DNA of 43,060 nucleotides from a virus, in the IMG/VR virus record IMGVR_UViG_3300010885_008144, positions 1 through 43,060 of that record; one strand, 5' to 3'. The notes under the pieces were generated by a model. The model saw only the letters and a list, made by a program, of their open reading frames with translations, did not search any database and was not told the origin of the DNA. Position numbers and translations under genes: made by a program. Shown here piece after piece: positions 8,280 to 16,693 of the stretch; within the stretch, counting starts at the first letter, position 1; each line of letters opens with the position of its first letter.

Positions 8280-10436
8280 TCAGGATGGCGGCACGAACTC
8301 GTATCCGAAGATGACCACGGTCTGCGTCCCGCTGACCAAGCGACCCATAGAGTCGATGAACTCCAATCGGAGCGTGTGAAGACCGTTCGATACATTCGGG
8401 AACGACACGCTCCTGGCATTCAGGCTCGTGGTGATGACAGTCCTATTGTCCAAGGTCGCTCGGATTTGGCTTGCGCCGACTTGGGGAAGCGAGAGATTGC
8501 CTTCGTTGGTCACATTGAACCTCACGATGGCGTTTCGGAAGAACCCATAGTCGCTCGGCAGCGTCCCCTCGGGAACCGTGGGATTGTTCAAGGTCGATCC
8601 CGATGTCGGGGCGATCATTGAGAACTGCGGGAGTACGGGGGAGGCGAACGACTCCTCACGGCAGTCGAACTCCTGCCCCGTCTTCATCGTGAAGAACGAC
8701 CTTGCCGTCAGTTTCCTGAACTGCGAGTTCTCGTCGTAGTCGAGGAGGGCGTACTTGAAGTCGTAGGGTTCCCTGTAGAGTTCGCCACGGCAGCACGATC
8801 CGCAGCAAGCCGCCTCCGTGCCGTCCGCAGCGGTGGTTCCCGCAAGCATGGCGATCCACTCGTCCATCCTCGCCTGACCATCGGGATCACGGGCGAATGT
8901 CCATTCCCCCCAAGTCTGAAAGTCGGTGAGTTGCGTGTTCCAAATCTTAGCAATGTGGCTCTCTCGGCTGACCTTGCGGTTCGGATGCTCGTAGATGATC
9001 CAAAACGGGTCGGCATTCTGAAAGCCCGTCAGTCCGAATACGCCGCCATCGGTCGCACCGAACGGGATGTTGTTCGAGATCGGATTGCCGATCACGGCGT
9101 ATCCGTCACCTGCCCCACGGATGAACGGATCGTGCGCTGCGGGGCTGTAGCCCGCCGCAGTCATGCCGCCTGTCACGCCCGTCATAAACCATGTGGACAG
9201 GTCATCGAAGGTTTGGAATGTGTACGGGAGATAGTGCCCGATGATCGGCACCTCGTAGGAAACGATAGCCGATGCGTTCGCCAAATCCGCATGGCTGCAT
9301 CGCTTGATGAGGATCGAACCGAACATCGCCGTGCCCACGGGGTGGATGAGCCGCCGCACGATCTCACGGTATCGGTCGATCACGACCTCGCTCTTCAGGA
9401 CATACGACCAATTCTGATAGTAGTGGTTATCCTGAAGCACCTTGTTGGTCGAGAGCCGACCATCGTTGTTCGCATAGAAACCCACGGACTGCGCCAAGGC
9501 ACCGACCGTCACCGTGCCCGAGAACCCCGTTCCCTTCAAAGACACGATGGACACGCTCGGCGCAGTCTCGTAGTTGATGCCGTAATCCTCAATCGTGATC
9601 TTTCGGACGCTGCCGACGCTATCGACCTCGGTGACCGTTCCCGTTCCACGCTGTCCGCTGTCGCCCGCTGCGGGGGTGAAAGTCACCCTCTCGCTCACCT
9701 GATAGTCCGAACCTCCGTCCGTTATCGTGACCGACGAAATGAGGCTGTAGACCTTCACCTCACGGAGGGTTTCCGACCCGTCCGTGAATTCGATGCCGAG
9801 GTTTCCCGCTTGGAATGTGCCGTTTCGGTTCGATATCAGAAGTTCGGCTACATCGAAGTTTCCGACCTGATACACGCTGACATCGACGCAACGGGCGGTG
9901 GCGAGAATCTGTCCGCTTGCGTTCCGCTGCACGATGTTGTTGCCCGCCGCACGGAAGATGCGGTCACCGAGCGAGTTCGAGATGCGGAGGTAGTTGTTCT
10001 GCGTCCACCGTCCCGAGGAGAGCCGCAGGATGTCCTTCTTGGGGTAGTAGAACTCGACCGAGGTGTCGTACAGGATGCGGAACAGGAATTCGTATGACTT
10101 CTCTGTGCCCTTGGCGAGGTAGAACTGACGGATGTTCTTGATCAATCTGCGGGGATCGACCCCGTTGCCCGTGGTCGGATCGACGGCAAGGGATTCGGGG
10201 AAGTCGAGAAGGAACTGCGCCTTGAACTGCTCCACGAACTGATCAAGGGTGCGGTCGATGTCCGCTATTCCCTGCATGTCGAGCGGGGAGACGATCTTGC
10301 CCTCGTTTCGCCTCAGCCCCAACCACTCGTAGTAGGCGGAGAGAAACGAAACTAGCGTGGGGTGATCGACCCGCACAAACTCAGGGAGTCTGTCGGGGAC
10401 GAACTGCGAGAGTTGCCGATCACCGTCGATGCTCAT
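8280..10436 (-). CDS. 7: Baseplate wedge protein, gp7-like by sequence style and position
   Basis: The protein is 718 aa. Its N-terminal 160 residues (SQFVPDRLPEFVRVDHPTLV, FLSAYYEWL, DIDRTLDQFVEQFKAQF, then a run of KGTEKSYEFLFRILYDT and FYYPKKDILRLSSGRW) are the characteristic conserved block of a wedge protein encoded between gp6 and gp8 in cyanophage-type T4 relatives. The order gp25, gp6, this gene, gp8 matches T4 order 25/6-7-8, so gp7 is the natural assignment, although T4 gp7 is longer (1032 aa) and direct similarity is weak. Residues near 560-575 hold a Cys-rich patch (ACCGSCCRG) that may bind metal or form disulfides. The final 100 residues look like an Ig-like beta domain. Confidence 0.65.
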   Translation of the reverse strand: MSIDGDRQLSQFVPDRLPEFVRVDHPTLVSFLSAYYEWLGLRRNEGKIVSPLDMQGIADIDRTLDQFVEQFKAQFLLDFPESLAVDPTTGNGVDPRRLIKNIRQFYLAKGTEKSYEFLFRILYDTSVEFYYPKKDILRLSSGRWTQNNYLRISNSLGDRIFRAAGNNIVQRNASGQILATARCVDVSVYQVGNFDVAELLISNRNGTFQAGNLGIEFTDGSETLREVKVYSLISSVTITDGGSDYQVSERVTFTPAAGDSGQRGTGTVTEVDSVGSVRKITIEDYGINYETAPSVSIVSLKGTGFSGTVTVGALAQSVGFYANNDGRLSTNKVLQDNHYYQNWSYVLKSEVVIDRYREIVRRLIHPVGTAMFGSILIKRCSHADLANASAIVSYEVPIIGHYLPYTFQTFDDLSTWFMTGVTGGMTAAGYSPAAHDPFIRGAGDGYAVIGNPISNNIPFGATDGGVFGLTGFQNADPFWIIYEHPNRKVSRESHIAKIWNTQLTDFQTWGEWTFARDPDGQARMDEWIAMLAGTTAADGTEAACCGSCCRGELYREPYDFKYALLDYDENSQFRKLTARSFFTMKTGQEFDCREESFASPVLPQFSMIAPTSGSTLNNPTVPEGTLPSDYGFFRNAIVRFNVTNEGNLSLPQVGASQIRATLDNRTVITTSLNARSVSFPNVSNGLHTLRLEFIDSMGRLVSGTQTVVIFGYEFVPPS

Positions 10437-10451
10437 TTCCGCCCCCTGCGA

Positions 10452-12386
10452 TTACCGATTGAAGGCGGAATCGCTTGCATTGTTATCTATGATCGTCTTC
10501 TCGGGCACCGCCGTGACGGCGATGGCATCCTCGTCGATGACGATGATCTGATTGCGGCGGGCGAAGATGTCCTTCGTGCGGGGAGACACCGTGATCAGGA
10601 GATCGGTCTTCCCGTTTCCTAGCGATTCGGGCTTGAATGCCCGCAGCGAGAGCGTCCCCATCTCGTAGTCGATGCTGCCCGTGTTGCGGGACAGATAGAC
10701 CTTGGTCGTGCCGACCTGCTTGTAGATGCGGATGTTCCCATAGCCATCGTCGTCGAGATACGCATCGACCATGGGCTTCGTCGTGGCGGTGGAGGTGCTG
10801 TCCGCATACCCGAACACCTCGCTCGAAAGGATCGGGGTGTATCCGCTGATCGGATGCAGGAGCGGGTTGTCGTACTTGATCGTGTACGGCGCAGACCGAC
10901 CAAGATTCGGCTCGAACCGCTTGCCGAGCATGATCTCCGTGCTGTTCGAGTTGATGGCGGGCGAGGAGCCGTCGATTGCGGACGAGAACTTCGACAGCCT
11001 GAAGTTGCGGCTGAAGAGTCCGAGATACGAGGTCGAGAACCCCTTGATGATCTCCGTGACCCTAGACTCGACACCCTCCTTGTTCAGGGTGGTCTTCGCC
11101 TCGTCGTAGTAGACCGTCACGGTGGGGTCGATGTAGAGGATGTCGGGATCGACCACCTCGGGGGTGATCGTGACTAGGTTCCGTTCACCGAGGATGCTGC
11201 GCTCAATCGCCTGTTTCTCCGCAGACGAGAGCCTCGTACCGACCTTCGGCTTGATGGAGATGTACACCTTGCCATACTGCGGGGGATCGTTCTCCTCGCC
11301 GCCCCAAATGAAGAACGAGTCAGCCCGCTGCGAGTACTCCCGCCCGAGGATCGCCTTGTAGTCGTCGGCGGTCACAGCCCTGTCCTGCGCCTGATAGTTG
11401 CGAGGTGCGTAGAAGCGGATGCTGTCGGTCGCCTCCGCATCCTCGCCGCCGAACGACACCTGAACCTTGCCGTTCGCATCGGTCTGAATGCGGACTTCGC
11501 CGCCGTCCGTGACCCTGCCGTCGCTACAGGTTATAGCCCTCTTGGTCGTGGTTTCGTTGAAACCGATTCCGTTGCCCGTGCTGCCGTTCGTCACGAGGTA
11601 TCGGACGGTCACGATGTTGCCGTTCTCAATCGCCCGACCGATGAATCCGTCACCGAAATACAGTTCCCACAGCCCGTCACGGCTCTCCTGCACGAAGAAC
11701 ACGGGCGAGGTTCCGTTCAACTTGTTCACATCCGTGGCACGGCTCCACAATTCGGTGGCACCCGTGCTGTCGGTCTGCGAACGCTGCACGAACACCGAGA
11801 TCGTGTCGATGTCCACGCTCGTGTCGGGGACCGCAAAGACTGCATTCGTGCCTCCCTGCGTGTTTGCGACGAAGGAAATCTGCTTGAGGTAGCCTTGGGA
11901 CAGGGTGACCGACTTGACGATGTTCTCGCCGCCGCTGCGGACAGCCCTGTAGGTGTCGAGGTTGACGAAGTTGACCGTCTTGCCTTCCGTGTCCTTGCCT
12001 CGGAAGACGGTTCCACGCTCAAGGAACTGACGACCTTGGATGACGCTCTGCGTGAATGCGTCCTCAAGATTGCCTGGTGTCATAACCACATCTACGATCA
12101 GTTGAGCCGCCTTCTTGCTCCTCGGGGTGTAGTTGAGGTGCTTGGCGAGGCTGACCACGGACTGTCGGATGACCGCCGAGTCGAGGAACGATTCGTTCGC
12201 CGCCATGTTGGCATAGAAAGCCTGATAGTGCGTGTTGTAGGCGAGGAGGTCGAGGATGATGTTGAGGGCTGATCCCTCGAAGTCATAGTCCTTGAACTGC
12301 TCCTGACCACGCAGGTATTCCTTCAGATTCGTCTTGATCTCGTCGAATCCGAGCGTTTCGATTGGAGTGTTGGAAGTATTGCTCAT
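10452..12386 (-). CDS. 6: Baseplate wedge subunit gp6
   Basis: The 644-aa length is close to T4 gp6 (660 aa). The N-terminal hallmark FDEIKTNLKEYLRGQEQFKD, FEGSALNIILDLLAYNTHYQ, and a following AFYANMAANESFLDSA segment identify the gp6 (gpJ-like) family, whose members dimerise to form the ring that joins the wedges around the hub. The middle carries the conserved 'TVRYLVTNGS' type segment. Its ATG overlaps the gp25 stop (ATGA), so the two are probably translated together, as fits their shared role in the wedge core. Confidence 0.9.
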   Translation of the reverse strand: MSNTSNTPIETLGFDEIKTNLKEYLRGQEQFKDYDFEGSALNIILDLLAYNTHYQAFYANMAANESFLDSAVIRQSVVSLAKHLNYTPRSKKAAQLIVDVVMTPGNLEDAFTQSVIQGRQFLERGTVFRGKDTEGKTVNFVNLDTYRAVRSGGENIVKSVTLSQGYLKQISFVANTQGGTNAVFAVPDTSVDIDTISVFVQRSQTDSTGATELWSRATDVNKLNGTSPVFFVQESRDGLWELYFGDGFIGRAIENGNIVTVRYLVTNGSTGNGIGFNETTTKRAITCSDGRVTDGGEVRIQTDANGKVQVSFGGEDAEATDSIRFYAPRNYQAQDRAVTADDYKAILGREYSQRADSFFIWGGEENDPPQYGKVYISIKPKVGTRLSSAEKQAIERSILGERNLVTITPEVVDPDILYIDPTVTVYYDEAKTTLNKEGVESRVTEIIKGFSTSYLGLFSRNFRLSKFSSAIDGSSPAINSNSTEIMLGKRFEPNLGRSAPYTIKYDNPLLHPISGYTPILSSEVFGYADSTSTATTKPMVDAYLDDDGYGNIRIYKQVGTTKVYLSRNTGSIDYEMGTLSLRAFKPESLGNGKTDLLITVSPRTKDIFARRNQIIVIDEDAIAVTAVPEKTIIDNNASDSAFNR

Positions 12387-12775
12387 CGCAGCCTCTCTAG
12401 CGCAACGGTGGTCGAGAAGACCTTCTGAATGTCCTTGATCGTGAAGTGGATGGTTATCCGAACCTCATTCCTATCTATCACATCCGCCACATCTATGATC
12501 GCCGTGTTCACACGGGGTTCGTAGTTGCGGATCATGTCCGATATGCGCTTCTTCGCCTCGACAACGGACAGGGGATCGACCAACTCGAACAGCATGTCCT
12601 GAACGCCCGAATGAATCTCGGGGTGGAACGGCTTCTCGTTGCGCTTGATGAGGATGAGGTTCCTCAGCGACCTCTTGATCGCCTCCTCGTCCCGCCGAAG
12701 GGAGACATCTCCCGACAGGGGGTTGCGGTCGAAGTTGATGTCTAGGTCGATGGAGGTGTTCGTGATCTTCGCCAT
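12383..12775 (-). CDS. 25: Baseplate wedge subunit gp25
   Basis: This 130-aa protein has the gp25/lysozyme-like wedge fold signature: NPLSGDVSLRRDEEAIKRSL, LILIKRNEKPFHPEIHSGV, then FELVDPLSV and a region around RNYEPRV. T4 gp25 is 132 aa. gp25 nucleates contraction-sheath assembly at the inner baseplate together with gp6 and gp53. The start is the ATG at 12775, two bases after the stop of the membrane/GAF gene. It is one of the most conserved proteins of contractile injection systems, and no catalytic function is implied by the family name. Confidence 0.93.
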   Translation of the reverse strand: MAKITNTSIDLDINFDRNPLSGDVSLRRDEEAIKRSLRNLILIKRNEKPFHPEIHSGVQDMLFELVDPLSVVEAKKRISDMIRNYEPRVNTAIIDVADVIDRNEVRITIHFTIKDIQKVFSTTVALERLR

Positions 12776-12778
12776 GCG

Positions 12779-13438
12779 TCACCTCAATGCGAGTTCGAGT
12801 TCGATGTAGTCCCTCGACTGCCTGAATGTGTCCTCAAGGGGGGACTCCTTGGTGGGGGTCTTGTCCGCATCGAACCATTCGAGCATGATGAAGCCGATGA
12901 ACAGGTCGCCCTTCATAATCGGCAGTATGGAGTAGGCGGCGATCCCGTTCGCATTGATGTAGGAGCGGAAGTAGCCGTCCCTAGTGTCCATAGCCCAATG
13001 CAGGACTGCGCTGTTGTCCCGCATGATCTTGACCAAGTCCCAAAACATCGTCACTAGGATGTTCTGAAAGTTGGCACCGTCGTAGGGAATTCCCCTGTCG
13101 CAGGACTCATGCGTGATTGAGAACTTCTTCATCGGGGTTCCGTCGAGGAACTTGCCGCCGTTGTGGAAGTGACCGATCCTCGCCCTGTCCGCACCCGTCT
13201 TGATCCGAAGGGTGGTGAGCGTCTCGTGGATGACCGTGTGCTTCGCTTGGAAGGTGCTGTTCTTGCAGTTGATCGACGCTTCCTCGACCGCCTTCTTCTC
13301 GTCCGACCTGACCTTCCTCCGCATGATCGCCATGCCCGCAACCAAGCCGCCGATCAGTCCCGACAGCCCGATGCCGACCTCGAACCATTTCGAGAAGGAA
13401 GAGAAGTCAGCCTCCACAGAAGACGCTCCCACTTCCAC
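12779..13438 (-). CDS. Membrane-anchored GAF-like domain protein in the baseplate operon
   Basis: The longest frame gives 219 aa from a GTG at 13438. A second GTG at 13417, preceded by GGGAG at eight bases, would give 212 aa and is a good alternative because it removes most of the 32-base overlap with the PAAR gene. Residues about 18-40 (VGIGLSGLIGGLVAGMAIM) form one hydrophobic transmembrane segment followed by basic residues, so the bulk should face the cytoplasm. Residues about 65-200 look like a GAF/PAS-type sensor fold: TLRIKTGADRARIGHFHNGG, KKFSITHES, then ILPIMKGDLFIGFIMLEWFD near the end. It lies between PAAR and gp25. The function is unknown; no enzymatic motif is visible. Confidence 0.75.
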   Translation of the reverse strand: MEVGASSVEADFSSFSKWFEVGIGLSGLIGGLVAGMAIMRRKVRSDEKKAVEEASINCKNSTFQAKHTVIHETLTTLRIKTGADRARIGHFHNGGKFLDGTPMKKFSITHESCDRGIPYDGANFQNILVTMFWDLVKIMRDNSAVLHWAMDTRDGYFRSYINANGIAAYSILPIMKGDLFIGFIMLEWFDADKTPTKESPLEDTFRQSRDYIELELALR

Positions 13439-13694
13439 GGGCGCAAGCCGATCCGCAGTTGACGGGATCGCCCACCCTTGCCGCCGAAAGGCTGTTCACG
13501 AACACCGAGGATGAACCCAAGGCGGTCTTGCTCTTGTGGCAGTTGTCGCCGCAGCAATGCGCAGCCCACCCGTCTCCCTTTCGGTGCCACCCGAGGGAAT
13601 TCACGAAGACATTTCCCGATCCCTGAAGGTTCCTGCGGGGTGGAAAGCAGCCGTGCCCCGTGCAGATATCGGTCTTCCTGTGTGCCGCTGGCAT
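13407..13694 (-). CDS. 5.4: PAAR-repeat tail-spike tip protein (gp5.4-like)
   Basis: This 95-aa protein shows the PAAR pattern: MPAAHRKTDICTGHGCFPPR, two copies of a VFVNSLG/S motif, a Cys/His cluster (HCCGDNCH) and a closing GSGSVFCGG. PAAR proteins cap the gp5-type spike with a sharp tip stabilised by a metal ion held by His and Cys, and they may attach extra effectors. T4 gp5.4 has similar size. Its ATG overlaps the upstream stop as TAATG. A CTAAATA element 112 bases upstream, inside the preceding gene, may provide extra late transcription. Placement two genes after gp5 fits a spike-tip role. Confidence 0.88.
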   Translation of the reverse strand: MPAAHRKTDICTGHGCFPPRRNLQGSGNVFVNSLGWHRKGDGWAAHCCGDNCHKSKTALGSSSVFVNSLSAARVGDPVNCGSACARGSGSVFCGG

Positions 13695-14512
13695 TATCTC
13701 TTCGTCCTTCTCGGGCAGGTGTCCCGAAAAAATCCCCGTTCCTTCATGGTCGAAAGGTATTTCTCATTCGTGACGGGCTTGCCGTCGATGAAAAACTGAT
13801 TGCGGATATTTAGGATGAAGCCGTCACGGTCGGAAGACCAATTGCTCTGCACCCTGAAGGTGAACTGACCGTCGATGTACCGTGTGGTGGGAGCGGTGGA
13901 ATCGAACGCACGGGCGATGAACTTGACATCGCTTGCCTTGCCGAAGCCCTTGCTATGCGCCTTGGAGGAGCCGAATGTCCCGTAGTTATCCTCCGTATAA
14001 CGCCTCGGAGTCTGCGTCCCATAGTCGAACCCGAAGACGGAAGCCGCCTCCAACGCCGAGTTCTCCTCGGGAATGTCGGACGGCACATCCCCGAACTCGT
14101 CAGCGAGAATCTCGTCAAGGTCGTTCATGCGACCGTAGATTCGCCCCGTGTCGATGTTGAGCGTGAGGTTGGACGGGAACCTACCCTGAATGATGGCGAA
14201 CTTGATCGTTCCCACCGAAGGCACGAGCCATCCACCCGTCCCAAATCCGCCTCTGTTCCTCGTGAACTGAGCCTTGAGCGATACGGTAATGGCACATGAT
14301 TCCACCTCATCCACATTCAGAAACTTGAGTTGTTCGTATATCGGAGTTATCGGAGATGCCCGATTATTCAATCTGTTCAGTATGGACGGCGAAACCCACG
14401 AGATGACCTCGCTGGTGGTCTGCCTAGAGTCTGTGGAGACGATGTTCAACTCACCGAACTCACGGTTCGGGTAGTAGTACTCAATCGGATTCTCCCCCAC
14501 CATCGAAGCCAT
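13694..14512 (-). CDS. Conserved virion or baseplate protein, function unknown (272 aa)
   Basis: The chosen start is the ATG at 14512, which overlaps the preceding stop as TAATG; the frame is open further upstream but only as antisense-like Arg/Gly-rich sequence inside the previous gene. The protein begins MASMVGENPIEYYYPNREFG and has a mixed alpha/beta composition. The C-terminal 70 residues (QFTFRVQSNWSSDRDGFILN, FFIDGKPVT, then MKERGFF) resemble a compact beta domain. No enzyme motif, signal peptide or membrane segment is seen. Its position between the gp5 spike and its PAAR tip suggests a baseplate or spike-associated component. Confidence 0.8.
   Translation of the reverse strand: MASMVGENPIEYYYPNREFGELNIVSTDSRQTTSEVISWVSPSILNRLNNRASPITPIYEQLKFLNVDEVESCAITVSLKAQFTRNRGGFGTGGWLVPSVGTIKFAIIQGRFPSNLTLNIDTGRIYGRMNDLDEILADEFGDVPSDIPEENSALEAASVFGFDYGTQTPRRYTEDNYGTFGSSKAHSKGFGKASDVKFIARAFDSTAPTTRYIDGQFTFRVQSNWSSDRDGFILNIRNQFFIDGKPVTNEKYLSTMKERGFFRDTCPRRTKR
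13807..13813 (-). promoter_or_regulatory. Candidate late promoter element CTAAATA upstream of the PAAR gene
   Basis: CTAAATATCC on the minus strand lies inside the upstream gene, 112 bases before the PAAR start. It matches the element seen before several other genes in this window, but the intragenic position means chance cannot be excluded. Confidence 0.35.
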
Positions 14513-15204
14513 TAGAACTCCCCGAGGTCTATCTGATCGTCCAAGGCATCGACCGTGACCTCGGGGGAGTCGATCACGATTGTCGGCTGCGTCCCATAGG
14601 TCGGAGTCTCCACCACCGCTGCGGCGGGCGGCTGCGCCTCGGGAGCGAACGCCTGACCTAGTGCAGCGACCTCCTGCACATCCTCGACCGTCACAGGCTT
14701 CTGTCCGCACGAAAGAGTCGGGATGGACGATTGAAGGGCGGCACCGAGGTCGCCTACCGCCGAATCGACCGTGCCGACGATCCCGTAGATCGCATCGGAT
14801 GCGACTTGCAGGGACGGCAGGGTGATCCCTTGAATACTCGCCATCACCTCATTCAGACTCAACTGCAATTGCGCTGCACTTGGGAGATTCAGGTTCGAGT
14901 CAGGCAGGTTGCTCATAAAACCACAGAGGTCGATGTCAGGAATCGTCGCCAAGTCCCCCCGCTGAGTGGTCAATTCGTTGAGCGACTGCTTCGATTCCGT
15001 GAAATCGGTGGCTACAGGCACGGAAACCATCCCCACTAGGCTCTTGTTCTCGGTCGGAGGACTTGCTGCAATGAGACTCACCGATGCCACCTCGGGATGT
15101 TGACGCAGGTACGCATTCCAATCCGCCCGTCGCTGCGTGTCAGGTGCAATCGCAACCTGTTGGTCGGGCATGACCTGTATGGTCGGCTGTTGATCGAAAC
15201 TCAT
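14512..15204 (-). CDS. Hypothetical protein of the spike region (230 aa)
   Basis: I do not recognise this protein. It starts MSFDQQPTIQVMPDQQVAIA at an ATG one base after the gp5 stop. The N-terminal 60 residues and C-terminal 60 residues are Pro/Gln/Ala-rich and probably disordered. A central segment of about residues 85-160 (LNLPSAAQLQLSLNEVMASI, then ITLPSLQVASDAIYGIVG) looks helical and amphipathic. The C-terminus is strongly acidic (DALDDQIDLGEF). Tight coupling to gp5 and to the next gene suggests a small structural or chaperone role in hub/spike assembly. It is too short and featureless to be the missing lysozyme. Confidence 0.75.
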   Translation of the reverse strand: MSFDQQPTIQVMPDQQVAIAPDTQRRADWNAYLRQHPEVASVSLIAASPPTENKSLVGMVSVPVATDFTESKQSLNELTTQRGDLATIPDIDLCGFMSNLPDSNLNLPSAAQLQLSLNEVMASIQGITLPSLQVASDAIYGIVGTVDSAVGDLGAALQSSIPTLSCGQKPVTVEDVQEVAALGQAFAPEAQPPAAAVVETPTYGTQPTIVIDSPEVTVDALDDQIDLGEF

Positions 15205-15205
15205 C

Positions 15206-16693
15206 TCACACCCCCCGTTGGCGGATACGCCGTTCCAACTCGGTCAACTGCCTAGTGCCACGGAAACGCTCAAGAGAATCAGGCGTGTATGCCAATTGCG
15301 CTGCCGTGGAATCGTCGAATGCGGCAAGCCGTGCGGCGACATCGTCGGTAGCCCACGGAAACTTCTCCCTCATCCGTGCGATGTCGTACTGCCTAGCCTC
15401 CTCTTCCTTCGCCACCGCCTGTTCCCTTGTGGCGGCGGCGGGTTGGTCGGGTGAGGTAGGCGTGGGTTCATTGCTCACCACGGTCGTGTCGCTAGGACTC
15501 ATGGTGTTGATCAAGGAGTTCACGAAGCCACGCAACTTGTCCATGAAGGTGCTGACCTCCGTGGCATTGTTCCCCTCGGGATTGAGGTCGATGCGGGGAG
15601 CCATGATGACCATGTTGCCCTCGCTTGACAGCGTGTAGGTGCCGCCGACCTTGTGGAGGGCGTTGCCCTTGACCTCGGTGGTCATGTTGCCATTGACGAG
15701 CATCTTGACATCTCCCAAGACCTCAATCTCCAAGTCCTTGCCCAACTTGACCTTGAGGGTCTTGTCGGCATTGAACGATGCGTTGCCCTTCACAAGGATC
15801 ATCTTGTCGTTGAGGGTGATGTCCCATGCGTTGCCGACCACCTTGTGGACTTCGCTACCCTTCGGATGGACTTCGGTGAATGTCCCCGAGCAATGGTAAT
15901 GATGCATCCGTTCGGCACCTGGGGTATCGTCGTACTCGACCACATGCCCCGCTTGGGATTCATAGACATTGTTGTATGGATACTGCGCTGCATATGCAGT
16001 CTGCGGCTCGACCCAAAATCCGTAGAGAGCCGTGGAACAGAACTCAAGGGTCGAACGCTTCTTGCCGACAATCGTATTGTCGATCTGCTCACCCCTAGCG
16101 AGTCGGTTGGTGTCAGCCTCGCCCATGCGTGAGATGAGCGGGAAAAGCCCATCGGGGTCGGTGAATCCCCTGTTTGGATTGATCGTCGGGTTCCTCGGCA
16201 GTTGATACGGCTTCAGACCAACATCGTTCTTGGCATCGTTGATTGCCTTATCGACCTCGGCTTTCCGACTCTCCACCATTTCCGCAAGCATCTCCCGCCG
16301 TTCCTGCTCACCCCCGAACGGAGTGTTGCTTTGCAGGTCAGGGACGGGAATCCTTACCGTGTTGATTCCTCCGAGCGTCCCGAAGACAAGTGGTTCCTGT
16401 GCATTCAGTCCGTCACGGAAGAAGCCGATGACCCATGTGCCTTGGAGGATGCCCGTGGGCGACCAACCCTTGCCCGACACGGATGCGCTGTTCGTCGGCA
16501 TGATGACTCCCGCCCAAGGCAAATCCTCGGTCGGAATCTGCGCCTTGTCGTCGGTGTGCCACCCAAGCACACGCACACGCACACGCCCGATCTTGAGGGG
16601 GTCTTGGATGTCCTCGACCACGCCCTGCCACCATACGAATCCGTTCCTGCCCATGTACTCGGGATGTAGTGGTTCATGGTTGTGCATCGTCAT
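15206..16693 (-). CDS. 5: Central spike protein gp5 (no lysozyme domain)
   Basis: The 495-aa protein has an N-terminal OB-fold (residues about 18-125: GFVWWQGVVEDIQDPLKIGR, VRVRVLGWH, then GTWVIGFFRDG and PLVFGTLGG), as in T4 gp5 and VgrG. A later region (about residues 255-400) forms a beta-helix of short repeated strands (VKGNASFN, LKVKLGKDLEIEVLGDVKM, VNGNMTTEVKGN). The T4 lysozyme domain between these parts is absent; only about 130 linker residues without catalytic motifs are present, as in cyanophage gp5. The last 70 residues are an added helical, charged tail (MREKFPWATDDVAARLAAFD). Its ATG overlaps the hub gene stop (ATGA), fitting the gp5-gp27 complex. Confidence 0.85.
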   Translation of the reverse strand: MTMHNHEPLHPEYMGRNGFVWWQGVVEDIQDPLKIGRVRVRVLGWHTDDKAQIPTEDLPWAGVIMPTNSASVSGKGWSPTGILQGTWVIGFFRDGLNAQEPLVFGTLGGINTVRIPVPDLQSNTPFGGEQERREMLAEMVESRKAEVDKAINDAKNDVGLKPYQLPRNPTINPNRGFTDPDGLFPLISRMGEADTNRLARGEQIDNTIVGKKRSTLEFCSTALYGFWVEPQTAYAAQYPYNNVYESQAGHVVEYDDTPGAERMHHYHCSGTFTEVHPKGSEVHKVVGNAWDITLNDKMILVKGNASFNADKTLKVKLGKDLEIEVLGDVKMLVNGNMTTEVKGNALHKVGGTYTLSSEGNMVIMAPRIDLNPEGNNATEVSTFMDKLRGFVNSLINTMSPSDTTVVSNEPTPTSPDQPAAATREQAVAKEEEARQYDIARMREKFPWATDDVAARLAAFDDSTAAQLAYTPDSLERFRGTRQLTELERRIRQRGV

